Shown: positions 20,211-30,663, numbered from the stretch's first letter. The stretch is 64,000 bases of DNA from Symbiodinium natans (GCA_905221605.1 CAJNDS010002151.1:539501-603500); one strand, 5' to 3'. The notes: a model not told the origin generated them from the sequence alone. Numbers and translations are program-made.

Positions 20211-20319
20211 CTTTCGGGCTCAAGTGGCTTGTGAATCTCTTGTCAACAAAGTGTTCTGTCGCTCTGCTGTTGCTCTGGCAGTCTTGCTTGAGTCCCTTAA
20301 ATTGCCCTAAGCCGCCCCC

Positions 20320-20515
20320 AAACCCCACCCCAAACCCCAAACCCCCAAATCCAACCCTGCACCCCAAACCACAAACCCCAACCCCCAAACCCCAAACCCC
20401 AAACCCCCCCCCCAGACCCCCAAACCCAACCCCCAAACCCCCAAACCCCCCAAACCCCTAAACCCCCAAACCTCCAAACCCCCAAACCCCCAAACCCCAA
20501 CCAAAGCCCCCACTG
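20320..20515. repeat. AAACCCC/AAACCCCC-type array
   Basis: C-strand array in which CCCCAAA replaces CCCTAAA; - strand ORFs of G/V/W repeats here are artefacts. Confidence 0.9.
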
Positions 20516-20727
20516 ATGCCCAATGGCCCTGATACCCTAGAGGCCCTAGAGGAAACTGAACCCTAAAACTCCAATCCCTAAATCTCTAAACCCCTAAACC
20601 CTTAAACCCCCAAACCCCCAAACCCCCAAAGCCGAATCTCTAAACCCCAACACCCTAAACCCTAAGCCCTAATCTCTAAACCCAGAAACCCTAGACTCAA
20701 GGCCCTACTTGGTACAACAGCTATCAG

Positions 20728-20760
20728 GCCTACGAAGTTCTGGGCGAGGAGGCTCGCACC
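20728..20760 (+). CDS. J-domain exon 4 (AYEVLGEEART)
   Basis: After AGCTATCAG: exactly 11 codons AYEVLGEEART, then a GTGGGA donor. AYEVLGDxxxR is the conserved end of J helix III and start of helix IV; it joins IRQ of the exon at 20063 in phase 0. Confidence 0.93.
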
Positions 20761-21049
20761 GTGGGAGTCCTTGGGGCTTACGGTTTTAGGGTTTAGGGTT
20801 AAGGGGTTTAGGGGTTTAGGGATTTAGGAAGTGCAGTTTGGGGCTTAGGGTGTAGTAGGAACGACGAATCGCTGTCTGGGTAGAACCTTGGATATTTCAT
20901 ACCTTCGTCGATGGTGCTGAAGCTGCGAACATGTGGACGTCTAGGGTTAGCGCTTAGCGCTTTTCAAGTGAGCTCTGAACCAAAACCCCTAAGCCCCAAG
21001 GGCGCCTGAATCCCTAAACCCTCAACCCTAAATCCCCTGTAGCTACCAG

Positions 21050-21099
21050 GCTACAAAGCGGTCTTACGACGCAGAGCTCCTGCTACTGGAGGCTCTTCC
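21050..21099 (+). CDS. J-domain exon 5 (end of domain)
   Basis: After GTAGCTACCAG: ATKRSYDAELLLLE and a few residues. KRxYD is the conserved last motif of J domains and joins in phase 0 to ...EEART. Donor either GT at 21100 (GTGTTG) or GC at 21092. What follows the J domain is not resolved; the segment at 21830-21895 after ACCAACAAG is a possible next exon with two competing frames, one of which stops at a TGA. Confidence 0.85.
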
Positions 21100-22790
21100 G
21101 TGTTGGGAATCTTTAGGGTTTCGGGTTTGGAAATGCGATTTAGGGTTCAAGGTGTAGGAATTAGGGTTCAAGGTGTAGGGTTTAGGGTTTAGGGTTTAGG
21201 GTCCGTTTAGGGTGTGGGGCTTGGGGTTTGTGATCCAGAGGCCTCAAGGCTTGGCCAGTGGTGTTTTTTTTTTTTTATACTTAGGGTTTAGGGTTTGGGG
21301 TTTGGGTTTTTTGGGTTTTTGGGTTTGGGGTTTAGGGTAGTTTAGGGTATAGGGCGTAGGGGTTGTACAAAGCCAAGCAACAGGAAATTTTAACTGGTTA
21401 GTGTCTGCATAGGGTTCAATTCGGCTGCCCTTATTCTTGCAACAAGGTTACTATGCTAATCACCTGACACTGGCAAAGACGCTTTGAGCAACCACCTCGA
21501 GCGAAGTCCATAAACCTTACATCATCATGCGCCGGGAGGGGGGGGGGACTTAAACGCCCGCCCGCTTCACAACGGAAGCATCACCACCCAAACAGTAGCT
21601 GTTGACAGAGTTTTGGCGGTTTTGAGTGTAGGATAACTTGTCATGGGTCGCCGGAACCCTGCACAGTTCAAAAGCCCCTACCCATGCCTAGAGTAGTTCG
21701 GTACCAAATCAATGGGTAAGTGTTACATGAAGGTGCGCTTGTCTTTTCGGTTGTATGCATCTGTAGGAAGCCGGAAGTACGCGCTGCCTTTTCGGCAGGC
21801 AAACCCCAAACCCAAACCTCAAACCCTAAACCAACAAGGCGAGACCACTGTCTGGTGGGCTAGCACCATGGCGCTCAGGCCAAGGCACCGGCGATGAATC
21901 TCGGGCGTTTAACCGTTTGGCGTTTAGGGTTTAGGGACTACAGAACTGCGAGAGCGGTTGCCAGACGAGCGTCAGCTTGTGTTCTGACTACATAGGCAGG
22001 TGGGACGCCTGTAGACGCACGGGGCTTCCGAAACAGGGGGGGGGGGGGGAATTCCTAAGCCCTAAACTTATCACCCCCGAAGTCTCGGGCAGAACTCCAC
22101 AAAGTAGGTAAATGGAGCCCCAGGTAAACCCCAAACTCTAACCCCCTAGCCCTTCAACAGGTAATGTGGCCACCTAGAAGACTTCAAGCAGTATCAAACC
22201 CAAACATGAGAGTTTAGGGTTTAGGGTTTAGGGTTTAGGGTTTAGGGTTTAGGGTTTAGGGTTTAGGGTTTAGGGTTTAGGGTTTAGGGTTTAGGGTTTA
22301 GGGTTTAATGATTTGGTTCAAGCTGTGCTTCATCCCAAGTATTGAGCAAGCTAGTATGTTCGACATGTGAAAGCCTCTGAAGCGCCCAAACCTACAGCCC
22401 GCCAAGCCCTAAAACCCGAAAACCCTAAACCCTGAACCCTAAAGCCTAAACCCTACATCCCAAACCCTAACCTTAAACCCTAAACCCTAAACCCTACACC
22501 CCTCAAGCACCCAATTCTTCCAGGGCCCAGCTTCGCTGGCCAGTGCACCTTGCGAGGTTCCCTGCCCTGGAGCTGCGGTTTAAGGTTTAGGGTTTGGGGT
22601 TTGGGGGTTGGGGTTTGGGGTTTGGGGTTTGGGGTTTGGGGTTTAGGGTTTAGGGTTTAGGGTTTGGGGTTTGCGGTTTGGGGGTTTCGGGTTTAGGGTT
22701 TGGGGGTTTGGGGGTTTGGGGGTTTGGGGGTTTGGGGGTTTGGGGGTTTGGGGGTTTAGGGTTTAGGGTTTGGGGGTTCAGGGTTTAGGG
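21100..22790. other. Region after the J domain: intron/intergenic repeats
   Basis: G-strand arrays (21175-21210, 22212-22308, 22575-22800), a degenerate poly-G tract (22038), and possible exon fragments near 21830, 22164 and 22515 with no convincing frame. I cannot place the end of the TPR-J gene. Confidence 0.5.
22212..22308. repeat. (TTTAGGG)n array
   Basis: About 13 perfect units. Confidence 0.95.
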
Positions 22791-22802
22791 TTTAGGGTGT
22801 CA

Positions 22803-23120
22803 CGACTTCTCAAGGCCAGTACGAAGGCTACTTCGCTCATTCCGAGAATGGCCTGCTGACAATCTCACGGTGCTTCAGGATCGTTCCCTACACAGATTGG
22901 GTTGCATTCGACGAGCTGCATATCCACAACGCATTCCATTTGCCGATGGCACAGGAGAATGCCCAACTTCGCGAAGCTCTGCGAGAGGCAGAGCACGACA
23001 TGCCTCCCAAATTCGGCGCTAAGGCTCGAGCAGCTCAAACAGCAGCATCAGCGTCCTGGGCGTTTGCTGCTTGCAGCCGAAGTGCAGCACTCGACTCCTC
23101 GTTGAATCGGGGCCAGTCCC
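22803..23120 (+). CDS. Unrecognised ORF/exon, about 105 codons, coiled-coil segment
   Basis: Open frame through ...GQYEGYFAHSENGLLTISRC..., ...DWVAFDELHIHNAFHLPMAQ..., ENAQLREALREAEHD and an Ala-rich tail; it runs into a TTTAGGG array. ENAQLREALREAEHD has heptad spacing of a short coiled coil. Amino-acid composition looks real, unlike the repeat ORFs around it. It has G-strand arrays on both sides, which is unusual here. No family recognised; could be an exon or a degraded mobile-element gene. Confidence 0.5.
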
Positions 23121-23129
23121 CGCAGCCAG

Positions 23130-23268
23130 GGTTTAGGGTTTAGGGTTTAGGGTTTAGGGTTTAGGGTTTAGGGTTTAGGGTTTAGGGTTTAGGGTTTAGG
23201 GTTTAGGGTCTAGGGTCTAGGGTCTAGGGTCTAGGGTCTAGGGTCTAGGGTCTAGGGTCTAGGGTTTT
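23130..23268. repeat. (TTTAGGG)n followed by homogenised (TCTAGGG)n
   Basis: About 11 TTTAGGG units, then about eight TCTAGGG units in one block. Confidence 0.95.
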
Positions 23269-24028
23269 ACAGTAAAAAGAACATGGTTTAAGGATGATGA
23301 TTAAGGCTTGGATACCGTTTAGGCTACCTTTCCGGGTATGGGGGCAAGGATGTTCCAACTTTTTGGATTTTACCTTTAGGGTTGAGGGCTTAGGGTTTAG
23401 GGTTTAGGGTGTGAGGGCTTTTAGGGTTTAAGGTGCAGGGTTTAGGGATTTTGTCAGAGAGCCCGGGTTTCAAGAAAGGTTTTTCGGGCTTTAGGGTGTT
23501 GGGTTTTTCGTGAGCTTTGGCACTTTGGGTTTGAGGGCTTTCGTGCTTTAGGGTGTTAGGGCTTTAAGGTTTAGAGTCACTTGCGTGGTTCCCGTAACTC
23601 TGACTTCTTGGGTTCGGGTTGATAGGTGGTTTTTGAGGGGCCCAAATAGGGTTTAGGGACAGGGTTGGACCCACTAGAATCACCCGATCTCGACCTTTTC
23701 ACAGAATCACCCTATGTCGACCTTTGCACCAAATGGAAAGCGTACCTTAGTGATTGCAACCCTGCACCCCATGCCCTTATCCCTATTCTTCCAGGGACCT
23801 GATTATGGGGTCCTTATAAGGCCTCGAGGAACCTAGTTTAGTTAATTCGGTCCCTAGAAGGATAGGGTGGGTAATTACAACATCTTTGGGAAGCTCGGGG
23901 TCTCCAGGGCTTTTCCCCACTATCGGTGAGGACTTGTCAGGCTACTAAGTCGGCTGTGCTCTTTATTCGGGCCTCCCTGGGACTGTACACCGGGTCATCT
24001 ATTCCCACGTCCGCAGAGATACTTAGTA

Positions 24029-24125
24029 GCTGAGTGAGCACAATTTACACTTTGGGACACGATAATCCCCTGTAGAACTGAAAGTTTTCACTTTTTTGGG
24101 GGGCTTATGAACTCAGCAACTAAGG
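24029..24125. mobile_element. MITE family H, copy 1
   Basis: CTTAGTAGCTGAGTGAGCAC ... CTCAGCAACTAAG ends with inner ACTTTGGGA/GAACTGAAAGT; copies at 38767 and 62511. Confidence 0.8.
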
Positions 24126-24289
24126 ATATCCTAAACCCTAAACCCTAAACCCTAAACCCTAAACCCTAAACCCTAAGCCCGTCTTCAGCGAATCCCGCAG
24201 AGTATCCCTGCCCGCTTTCGGGCATGCCACGTCGAGACTCTGAAAGAGTATCCCTCAGAGACCAGGGTAATGCCGTGGAATGCCCGTAA

Positions 24290-24475
24290 GCCCTAAACCC
24301 TAAACCCTAAACCCTAAACCCTAAACCCTAAACCCTAAACCCTAAACCCTAAACCCTAAACCCTAAACCCTAAACCCTAAACCCTAAACCCTAAACCCTA
24401 AACCCTAAACCCTAAACCCTAAACCCTAAACCCTAAACCCTAAACCCTAAACCCTAAACCCTAAACCCTAAACCT
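24290..24475. repeat. (CCCTAAA)n array, longest in the window
   Basis: About 25 perfect units. Confidence 0.97.
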
Positions 24476-24485
24476 ACCCTCCGAG

Positions 24486-24552
24486 AATGCGCGCATCGAG
24501 AGTGCCCAGCACCGAACATCCTGAAAGATGGGTTTTCAGGAGTCCAGAGGTA
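24486..24552 (+). CDS. Candidate exon between C-strand and G-strand arrays
   Basis: Ends CCAGAG|GTAAAGC. One frame reads VPSTEHPERWVFRSPE; a second is also open. Flanking pattern (C array before, G array after) is that of the recognised exons. No family. Confidence 0.38.
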
Positions 24553-24694
24553 AAGCTTGCATGGCTCGACAACCCTAGGGTTTAGGGTTTAGGGTTTAGG
24601 GTTTGACCAAGGGGGCCTACGAAAGTTTTGTCAGAATGGCAGGATCCCCACAAAAAACCTTGCCTAATATCTACCAGGGCTATGAACGTGGGAA

Positions 24695-24949
24695 GTGGTC
24701 CAGATTGGGGGGCCCTCGCTGGTAGTTGCCCAGGACTGTCTAGAATACCATGTTTATCGACAAAAAAGCACCCATGGCCACGACATATGGACGTGGGCCA
24801 GTGAGAGATACTGTAGGAAGCTTGTTGCAGCTGTTGTGGTTGCTAGAATCACAGTTGAGAAGCACGGGGTAGGGTTCGAAGGGCAACATATCCCGGAGGT
24901 GGAGGTGCGCCTGTCAAAGCGACCAGCTGAGGATGAGGCGCCACTTTAG
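24695..24949 (+). CDS. Unrecognised ORF with stop, possible gene or transposon fragment
   Basis: Open frame ending in TAG at 24947 with coding-like composition: ...CLEYHVYRQKSTHGHDIWTW..., ...VAAVVVARITVEKHGVGF..., ...VEVRLSKRPAEDEAPL. No ATG start at its head; a possible acceptor is CCCAG near 24733. No telomere units interrupt it. I do not recognise the family. Confidence 0.42.
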   Translation: MVQIGGPSLVVAQDCLEYHVYRQKSTHGHDIWTWASERYCRKLVAAVVVARITVEKHGVGFEGQHIPEVEVRLSKRPAEDEAPL

Positions 24950-25654
24950 TTACCTAGTTTAGATGTGTCCCGCCTAGCCTTGTGGGGTGCGTCTATGTCC
25001 CTGTCAACCTTCCATACGTGTGTAGGTGCCTGAATACGCACCCGAATCTTGAGCCGTAACCATCTCGGCTGTAAAGCAGGAGCGCTAATAGTGGCCGATA
25101 TGTTCCCTTATAAACTTAAATACATACAACCTGAAGCCCAAAGCCCTAAATGCTAAGCTCCCAGTTACGGCCTGCCAAGTCTGCTGCGCTTCTTTTGAGA
25201 CCGCGGCCAGTTCAGGGTTTCCAGGGTTTATAGGGTTTACAGTGAGTTTACAGGGTTTGTGTTTATAGAGTCTAGGGCTGTTGGGGGAGTAGGACGGGCA
25301 TTGGGCCTTAGCTCCCCAATCTCTGGCCGTTGCGCCGAGATAAGGGCCCTGGGACACCGAATTCGTTTCTTCTTGCCTGGGGCGCAGTTCCCTGAGTCCT
25401 AAACCTTAAGCCGAAACCCTAAACCCTAAACCCTACTCGGGTTTAGGCAACAACCAACTCGAGACCCCATCGATAGGAACCCTCCAAACTGAAACTCCTG
25501 AGTTGCTTAGGGCGCAGGGTAGGCCCTGATTACCTTCTTTCTGGGGTTTAGGGTTTGGGGTTTAGGGTTTAGGGTTTAGGGTTTAGGGTTTAGGGTTTGG
25601 GTTCCCTTATGAGCCTCTTTAAGCCAAGAAGGGCACCTTGTTTATTCCTAGGGT

Positions 25655-25755
25655 AATCTTTTAACTATACTTAGAACCATACTCGTAACCATAATGGGGC
25701 ACTGAAGGGGCTTATGAGTGGGCTTTTTGCACAGTTATAATTGGTTAATATAGTT
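25655..25755. mobile_element. MITE family A, partial copy
   Basis: TTATAATTGGTTAATA end and an inner ...GGGGCACTGAAGGGGCTTATGAG... related to 9486-9628. Confidence 0.6.
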
Positions 25756-25768
25756 GCATTAGCCCCAG

Positions 25769-25814
25769 ATCGGAGAAGTGCCATCGTAGGCACGGAGACC
25801 GCTGCATCACTCAA
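25769..25814 (+). CDS. Candidate exon (RRSAIVGTETAASLK)
   Basis: AGCCCCAG acceptor and AA|GTTTAGGG donor at an array start. Two frames are open. Confidence 0.4.
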
Positions 25815-26031
25815 GTTTAGGGTTGAGGGCTTTTTAGGGTTTAGGGTTTTGAGGGTTTAAGGTTTAGGGTTTTTAGGGCCTTTAGAGCTTTCGAACTTTA
25901 GGACTTTTAACGAGTCTAGGGTTTAGGGGTTTAGGGTTCAGGGGTGCATCAAGCGCGTTCTTTGCGGTATCTTGGTTGGCAAAACCCTAAATCCTAAAAC
26001 CTGAAACCCAAAACCCTAAACCCTACACGGT

Positions 26032-26096
26032 GCCAGAGACTTCGGCCAGTTGGGAATCCATGTGAGGCATGTCCCAAGCATCCAAACGCCAATAGG
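26032..26096 (+). CDS. Candidate exon (ARDFGQLGIHVRHVPSIQTP)
   Basis: C array upstream, G array downstream starting GTCTAGGG. Convincing composition, no family recognised. Confidence 0.45.
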
Positions 26097-26117
26097 GTCT
26101 AGGGTTTAGGGGTTCAG

Positions 26118-26251
26118 AACATGGCAGCCAAGGTTTCCGTGCACAATTCACAGAGGTGGTTCGCCGACTCAGCGAATCGAGTTCGATGTTGGGAGGGGTC
26201 GACCCAGTTTATGGACCCTTTTTTGGTGCTCATACCAGTTTTGGGCCCTAA
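26118..26251 (+). CDS. Candidate coding segment ending in TAA
   Basis: Frame HGSQGFRAQFTEVVRRLSES... DPVYGPFFGAHTSFGP then TAA where a C-strand array begins. Only 21 nt separate it from the preceding candidate, too short for an intron, so the two cannot both be exons of one mRNA as drawn. Confidence 0.35.
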
Positions 26252-26327
26252 ACCCTAAACCCCAAACCCTAAACCCTAAACCCTCAACCCTCAACCCTAA
26301 ACCCTAAACCCTAAACCACCCAACGAG

Positions 26328-26398
26328 GGGCCAATCAGATCGACCCCGCGGATGCTCCGTACACCCGCGATGAGAAAAGCTTGAGGTGCCCCCTTGAG
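26328..26398 (+). CDS. Candidate exon (ANQIDPADAPYTRDEKSLRC)
   Basis: After CAACGAG; ends GAG|GTCGCAGG. C array before, G array after. Good composition; unrecognised. Confidence 0.48.
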
Positions 26399-26641
26399 GT
26401 CGCAGGCAAGTGCCACAGATTTAGGGTTTAGGGTTTAGGATTTAGGGTTTCGGGTTTCGGGGCACACCCTTTGAAATCTAGATTGCCCAAGACTTGCCCG
26501 CTGTTCGGTGAGCTTGGTAAATATTTCTGAGATTCAGTAACCCTACACCCTAAAGCCGCGGCAAGCAAGAATAACCTAAATCTAAACCTCTAAAACCTCA
26601 AACCTCCCAAAGGCCTAAGCACTAAACCCGCCCCTACTCAG

Positions 26642-26678
26642 ACGACCTGTCCGCAAGCATCAGGGGAGTTCTATTTAA
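26642..26678 (+). CDS. Candidate exon (DDLSASIRGVLF)
   Basis: CCTACTCAG acceptor, AA|GTTTTT donor. Confidence 0.38.
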
Positions 26679-26814
26679 GTTTTTCCGGGTGGGGAGGGGG
26701 GGGGAGGGAAGTGCCTTTACATAGGGCTGTGTCTTAGTCTTCTCATAGGAACCTCAGAAGGGCCCCTAAACCCTGCCGAAACCCCAAACCCGAAGCCCCC
26801 CAAGCCCCCCTAAG

Positions 26815-26880
26815 CCCTCTAAGCCCTCTAAGCCCTCTAAGCCCTCTAAGCCCTCTAAGCCCTCTAAGCCCTCTAAGCCC
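26815..26880. repeat. (GCCCTCTAA)n 9-mer
   Basis: Seven copies of a heptamer-derived 9-mer. Confidence 0.9.
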
Positions 26881-27738
26881 TAAACCCTAAACCAAACCCC
26901 AAACCCGAAACCCTAAACCCTCAAGTTCCCACAGATGGAGGGCAACCCACGCACCATGGGAACTTGAGTGAGGTCCTGAGTAGCAGCCCCAGATTGCCTG
27001 CGTTGGCGGCTTCCAGAACCTAGGGTTTAGGGTTTGGGGTTTAGGGTTTAGGGTTTAGGGTTTAGGGTTTAGGGTTTAGGGTTTAGGGTTCAGGGTTTAG
27101 GGTTTAGGGATGGTCGTTCAAGGCTTGCCTCTTCAGTCTGTTTTCACGAGCAGCGCCATGCGGTTTGCAGAGCTTTCCCAGTTCACAGCCGTAAGCCCTG
27201 AAAACAACATCTTTGCACTTCTTACTGGCTCAACACCCAACTTTTCAACTTTTGGGCTTCTTACAAGGTAGTTTATTCTGGAAGTTTCAACTTTTATTTC
27301 CTTGGGTTTTGGGCCAGTAAGACTTTCGGGTACTCTGCTTCAGTCCATCTTTGACCTAAACCCTTTACCTCTCAACCTCCATTTCCCAGGGGAGAGCCTC
27401 CAACACCCCTATTCCCTAAACCATCCAAGCCCACAAGGCACCCGCGAAATACCAACGACCTCCCTCAGCCACTGGCTGCCTCAAGTCACGCGCATGCTTC
27501 AAGGTCAGCAACTATGTCACTTACTCGAACCTCCAATCCTCAAGCCCTAAACCCTATACCCTATACCCCTAAACCCCAAACCCTAAACCCCAAACCCCAA
27601 ACCCCTAAATCCTAAACCCTAAACCCTAAACCAAAGTGCACTTAAAAGCCCCCTAAGTCCTCCAAGTAGGTTATAAGTAGACTTATCATTGTGGTTTTAA
27701 GTACCCATGATCTTCCAAGTGCAGTCACAGTGCCCCCA

Positions 27739-27853
27739 AGCTGGGTTCTGGGGTGCTATACTTTATTACTTTTTTTGGTTCTGGGTTCCTATTCTTGCTA
27801 CTTATACCTACAAAGCATATACGTTTTTTCCAGGGTCTACTCCAAAGTAGGGC
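27739..27853. mobile_element. MITE family G, copy 1
   Basis: 'gctatactttattacttt' to 'ctactccaaagtagggc'; the second copy at 63811-63913 has the same order. Confidence 0.78.
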
Positions 27854-27939
27854 AAGAACCCGTTGTCATGTTGTTGTGGGCATTTCCTATTGCAGTGTGT
27901 TCCTGATAGCGCAATATTAAAGCGAAAAGAAGAATCTAG

Positions 27940-28058
27940 AATAACCTCCTCATGGCTCTGGGCGTCTCCGTGCCGCTTGCGGCCGGGTCCCTTGCATTTC
28001 GCTTCTGCGACGGCTTCGCGCGGAATGCACTTCTTGCGCTTCTTCGCAGGAAGACGAG
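27940..28058 (+). CDS. Candidate exon with a transmembrane helix and GTAAGG donor
   Basis: After AATCTAG: NNLL, then MALGVSVPLAAGSLAFRF and CDGFARNALLALLRRKT, ending AG|GTAAGGAC (consensus). Hydrophobic stretch followed by a basic end, as in a membrane helix reaching the cytosol. The ATG at 27952 could be a start. GC-rich, unlike the AT-rich MITE before it. Confidence 0.5.
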
Positions 28059-28648
28059 GTAAGGACCTAGTGTCGCACAGTCCCCCCCCCCCCCCCACAT
28101 GGTATTGTACCTCCCTGCCCCCCCTGTGGTTGGGGTGGGGGGCGTTTTGGGCTTGGGGTTTAGGGGTCAGGGGTTAGGGGTTTAGTTACGGTTGAGGGTT
28201 TGGGAGGCGGGGAGGGGACTGTTGACCGGCGACACGGAACCATACTATATAGTTGTTGTTGTTCCTTCAGGGGGTCTAACAGCATAGGAAATCTTAGGAA
28301 TATTTTTAAGAAGCATGAAGCGCCCACTTAGCAAAGCACGCATTTGTAGGTTCACCTCAGGGGGTGTGGAGTTCAGGGTTTCAGAATTTTGCTTGGCAAT
28401 TTCCGCGCTTTACCCGACTGAGTACCTCAAGCAAAGTGTGACAGCAAAGCCGACATTGCAAATCCCAATGTGCCTCTCTGGTGCACAACGACTGAAAACA
28501 TGAACCGACTTTTCGTAGCATGTTTCTCGTCCTTCAGCGGTATGCATTGACTTTGCACACTTGCGTGACCACCCTAAACCCTAAACCCTAAACCCTAAAC
28601 CCTAAACCCGAAAACGTGCATCCAAGGAATCAGATTGCTCTATTCCAG

Positions 28649-28722
28649 AGCCTTGGCTGAGGTTGGCCTTGTTGTGCACTGCTCTGATGTGGGAGGTTGA
28701 CCTTGAGCAGCCTTTGGACTTG
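28649..28722 (+). CDS. Candidate exon, hydrophobic helix
   Basis: TCTATTCCAG acceptor; EPWLRLALLCTALMWEVDLE and a few residues; ends TTG|GTTTAGGG exactly at a 16-unit array. Membrane-helix-like. A second frame is open for part of it. Confidence 0.52.
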
Positions 28723-28825
28723 GTTTAGGGTTTAGGGTTTAGGGTTTAGGGTTTAGGGTTTAGGGTTTAGGGTTTAGGGTTTAGGGTTTAGGGTTTAGGG
28801 TTTAGGGTTTAGGGTTTAGGGTTTT
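28723..28825. repeat. (TTTAGGG)n array beginning at the donor of the exon at 28649
   Basis: About 14 units, then TTTGGGG variants to 28865. Confidence 0.95.
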
Positions 28826-29196
28826 GGGTTTGGGTTTGGGGTTTGGGGTTTGGGGTTTAGGTTTAGGGTATCAAGACTGGCCACTTCGGGGATGGTTGCA
28901 TCAGCATAGGTATTTCATAGTAATTGAGCTACACGCGCATCAGAATTTTGTACGTCGGCTGCTCTATTTCCCAGCCAAGGGCCACCGGAAACCCTAAAGC
29001 GCCACCGAACTGAAGCCCGAAACCCTAAACCCTAAACCCTGAACCCTAAACCCCAAACCCTAAACCCTAAATCTGTTTTTGTTTCGGATGCGAGGGGAGA
29101 ACTATGTTTTGTCAAGGAGGATGTGAGGAGAGAACTATGTTTTCAAAGGAGGAACGCTCAAGAAACGCCGAAACCCCAAAAGACTAAACATACCTT

Positions 29197-29302
29197 TAGC
29201 TGGGTATTGCTTTGGGAGAATTTTAAACTTCCCTTCCTTCCCTTTTAAGGGAACCCATTCATAAATAATGTTCAAAGGGCTTCAAAACAAAAACCCAGTT
29301 AG
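29197..29302. mobile_element. MITE family F, copy without array
   Basis: AGCTGGGTATTGCTTTGGGA ... TTCAAAACAAAAACCCAGTT. The sister at 32163 has a CCCTAAA array in its centre, which this copy lacks. Confidence 0.8.
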
Positions 29303-29361
29303 GGAATTGGGTTTTAGGGTTTGCCCCGCCTCCTGAAAGCCCATTGACTCCGAACTGCCAG

Positions 29362-29404
29362 TGCAGCCCGATAAGCTTCTTAGGCCCTGATGAAAGAGTG
29401 CGTG
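29362..29404 (+). CDS. Candidate exon (CSPISFLGPDERVR)
   Basis: CTGCCAG acceptor and G|GTTTAGGG donor at an array. Confidence 0.42.
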
Positions 29405-29579
29405 GTTTAGGGTTTAGGGTTTGGGGTTTTAGGGTTTTAGGGTTTGGGGTTTAGGGTTTAGGGTTTAAGGTTTAGGGCAGCAGGGCTGAGGGTCTCAAGC
29501 CCTACCCTCTAATGTTGGTGTTTGTTTGGCCAAGGGAATCAGAGCTACTGATGTTGCAGTAGGCCCCAAAACCACCCCC

Positions 29580-30085
29580 AAGCCTTAAACCCCAAGCCGC
29601 CAAAACCTGCAAGCCTTAATTCCTACACACCCTAGCCCTAACAGCCCTTAACAACCCTAAATCCCGAACCCTCGACTTCAAAGCCTCAAAAACGCGGGAC
29701 CTTAAACCCTGTAAGCGCTAAACCCTATCAATCCCCCAAAACCCCTAAACTCAAATCCTAAACCACCTTACCAACCCGAACAACAAAACCCTAAACTCCA
29801 AGCCCTAAACCCCTAAACCCTGTGAACCCTATAAACCCTAGCAAGCCCAAAACAACCCCTAAACCCTCTGAACCCTAGCAAACCCCAAACAATCCCCGAA
29901 TCCTAAATCCTAGACCCTAAGCCCCTAAACCCTGGAAACCTTATAAACCCTAACAAACCCCAAACCGGCCCTCAACTGTAAACCCTATAAACCTTAGCAA
30001 GCCCCAAACAAGCCCCAACCAACCCCCAAACCCAAACCTTAAACCCTAAACCCTGAACCCTAAACCCTAAACCCTAAACCCTGGC
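29580..30085. repeat. Highly degenerate C-strand array
   Basis: About 500 nt of AAACCCTA-like text with many substitutions and indels, an old decayed array; perfect units only at the end. Confidence 0.85.
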
Positions 30086-30107
30086 TGTCGCTGAAGGTCT
30101 CTAGCAG

Positions 30108-30179
30108 GGCTGGGAACCAATGGCGCACAGCGGGCAGCAAAGCGCCTTTCTTTTCTTGTTTGCCCCAAAGTCCCTTAGG
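30108..30179 (+). CDS. Candidate exon, hydrophobic (GQQSAFLFLFAPKSLR)
   Basis: TCTAGCAG acceptor; GWEPMAHSGQQSAFLFLFAP and so on; ends AGG|GTTTAGGG. Two frames open. Confidence 0.42.
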
Positions 30180-30366
30180 GTTTAGGGTTTAGGGTAGGGT
30201 TTAGGGTTTAGGGTTTAGGGTTTAGGGTTTAGGGTTTAGGGTCTAGGGTCTAGGGTCTAGGGTCTAGGGTCTAGGGTCTAGGGTCTAGGGTCTAGGGTTT
30301 AGGGTTTAGGGTTTAGGGTTTAGGGTTTAGGGTTTAGGGTTTAGGGTTTAGGGTTTAGGGTTTAGG
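30179..30366. repeat. TTTAGGG array with an inner block of about eight TCTAGGG units
   Basis: TTTAGGG units, then (TCTAGGG)8 at 30240-30296, then about ten TTTAGGG units: the same variant block seen at 23210. Confidence 0.96.
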
Positions 30367-30663
30367 GGTGTTCCTAGAATCCCTGAACTACCTCCCTAAA
30401 GCTCCTACACAGACCCCAAAGTCCCTCTAAACCCTAACTTACTCAAGTCCTCAACCCTGAAGTCCCTCAGCCTAAACCCGACATGGGTTTAGGGTTTAGG
30501 GTTTAGGGTTTAGGGTTCAGGGTTCAGGGTTTAGGGTTTTGGGTTTAGGGCTTCTTCGGGAACCCGTAGCCCTGGTGTGCTGAGCGTGATTCAAGGCTTG
30601 TGAGTTGTGAATGCAGCGCATGGCAGGGCTTCTTCCGTGTGGAGTTTAAAGTTTGCACCTTAC

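Larger units (their letters stand above)
1..21099 (+). other. Gene span: TPR + J-domain co-chaperone (DNAJC7/DNAJC3-like), 5' end not resolved
   Basis: Span of exons that together encode tetratricopeptide repeats followed by a complete J domain. J proteins stimulate the ATPase of Hsp70, and TPRs bind the C-terminal tails of Hsp70/Hsp90; animal DNAJC7 and DNAJC3 have this order. TPR exons occur at 2253, 3555, 7208, 8341, 8703, 9220 and 9730, and J exons at 16159, 19218, 20063, 20728 and 21050, all + strand and in family order. The five J exons join in one frame by GC-AG or GT-AG splicing. Some TPR joins are uncertain. The start codon and the C-terminus after the J domain are not identified. 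Gene identity is family knowledge applied to peptides read by eye; exon borders are inference. Confidence 0.8.

Noticed and set aside
20185-20513. - strand ORFs of Gly-Leu-Gly-Val-Trp type
   Set aside because: Translation of the CCCCAAA array.
27302-27550. 82-codon + strand ORF
   Set aside because: Runs into degenerate heptamers, has no acceptor or donor at sensible places, and composition is poor.
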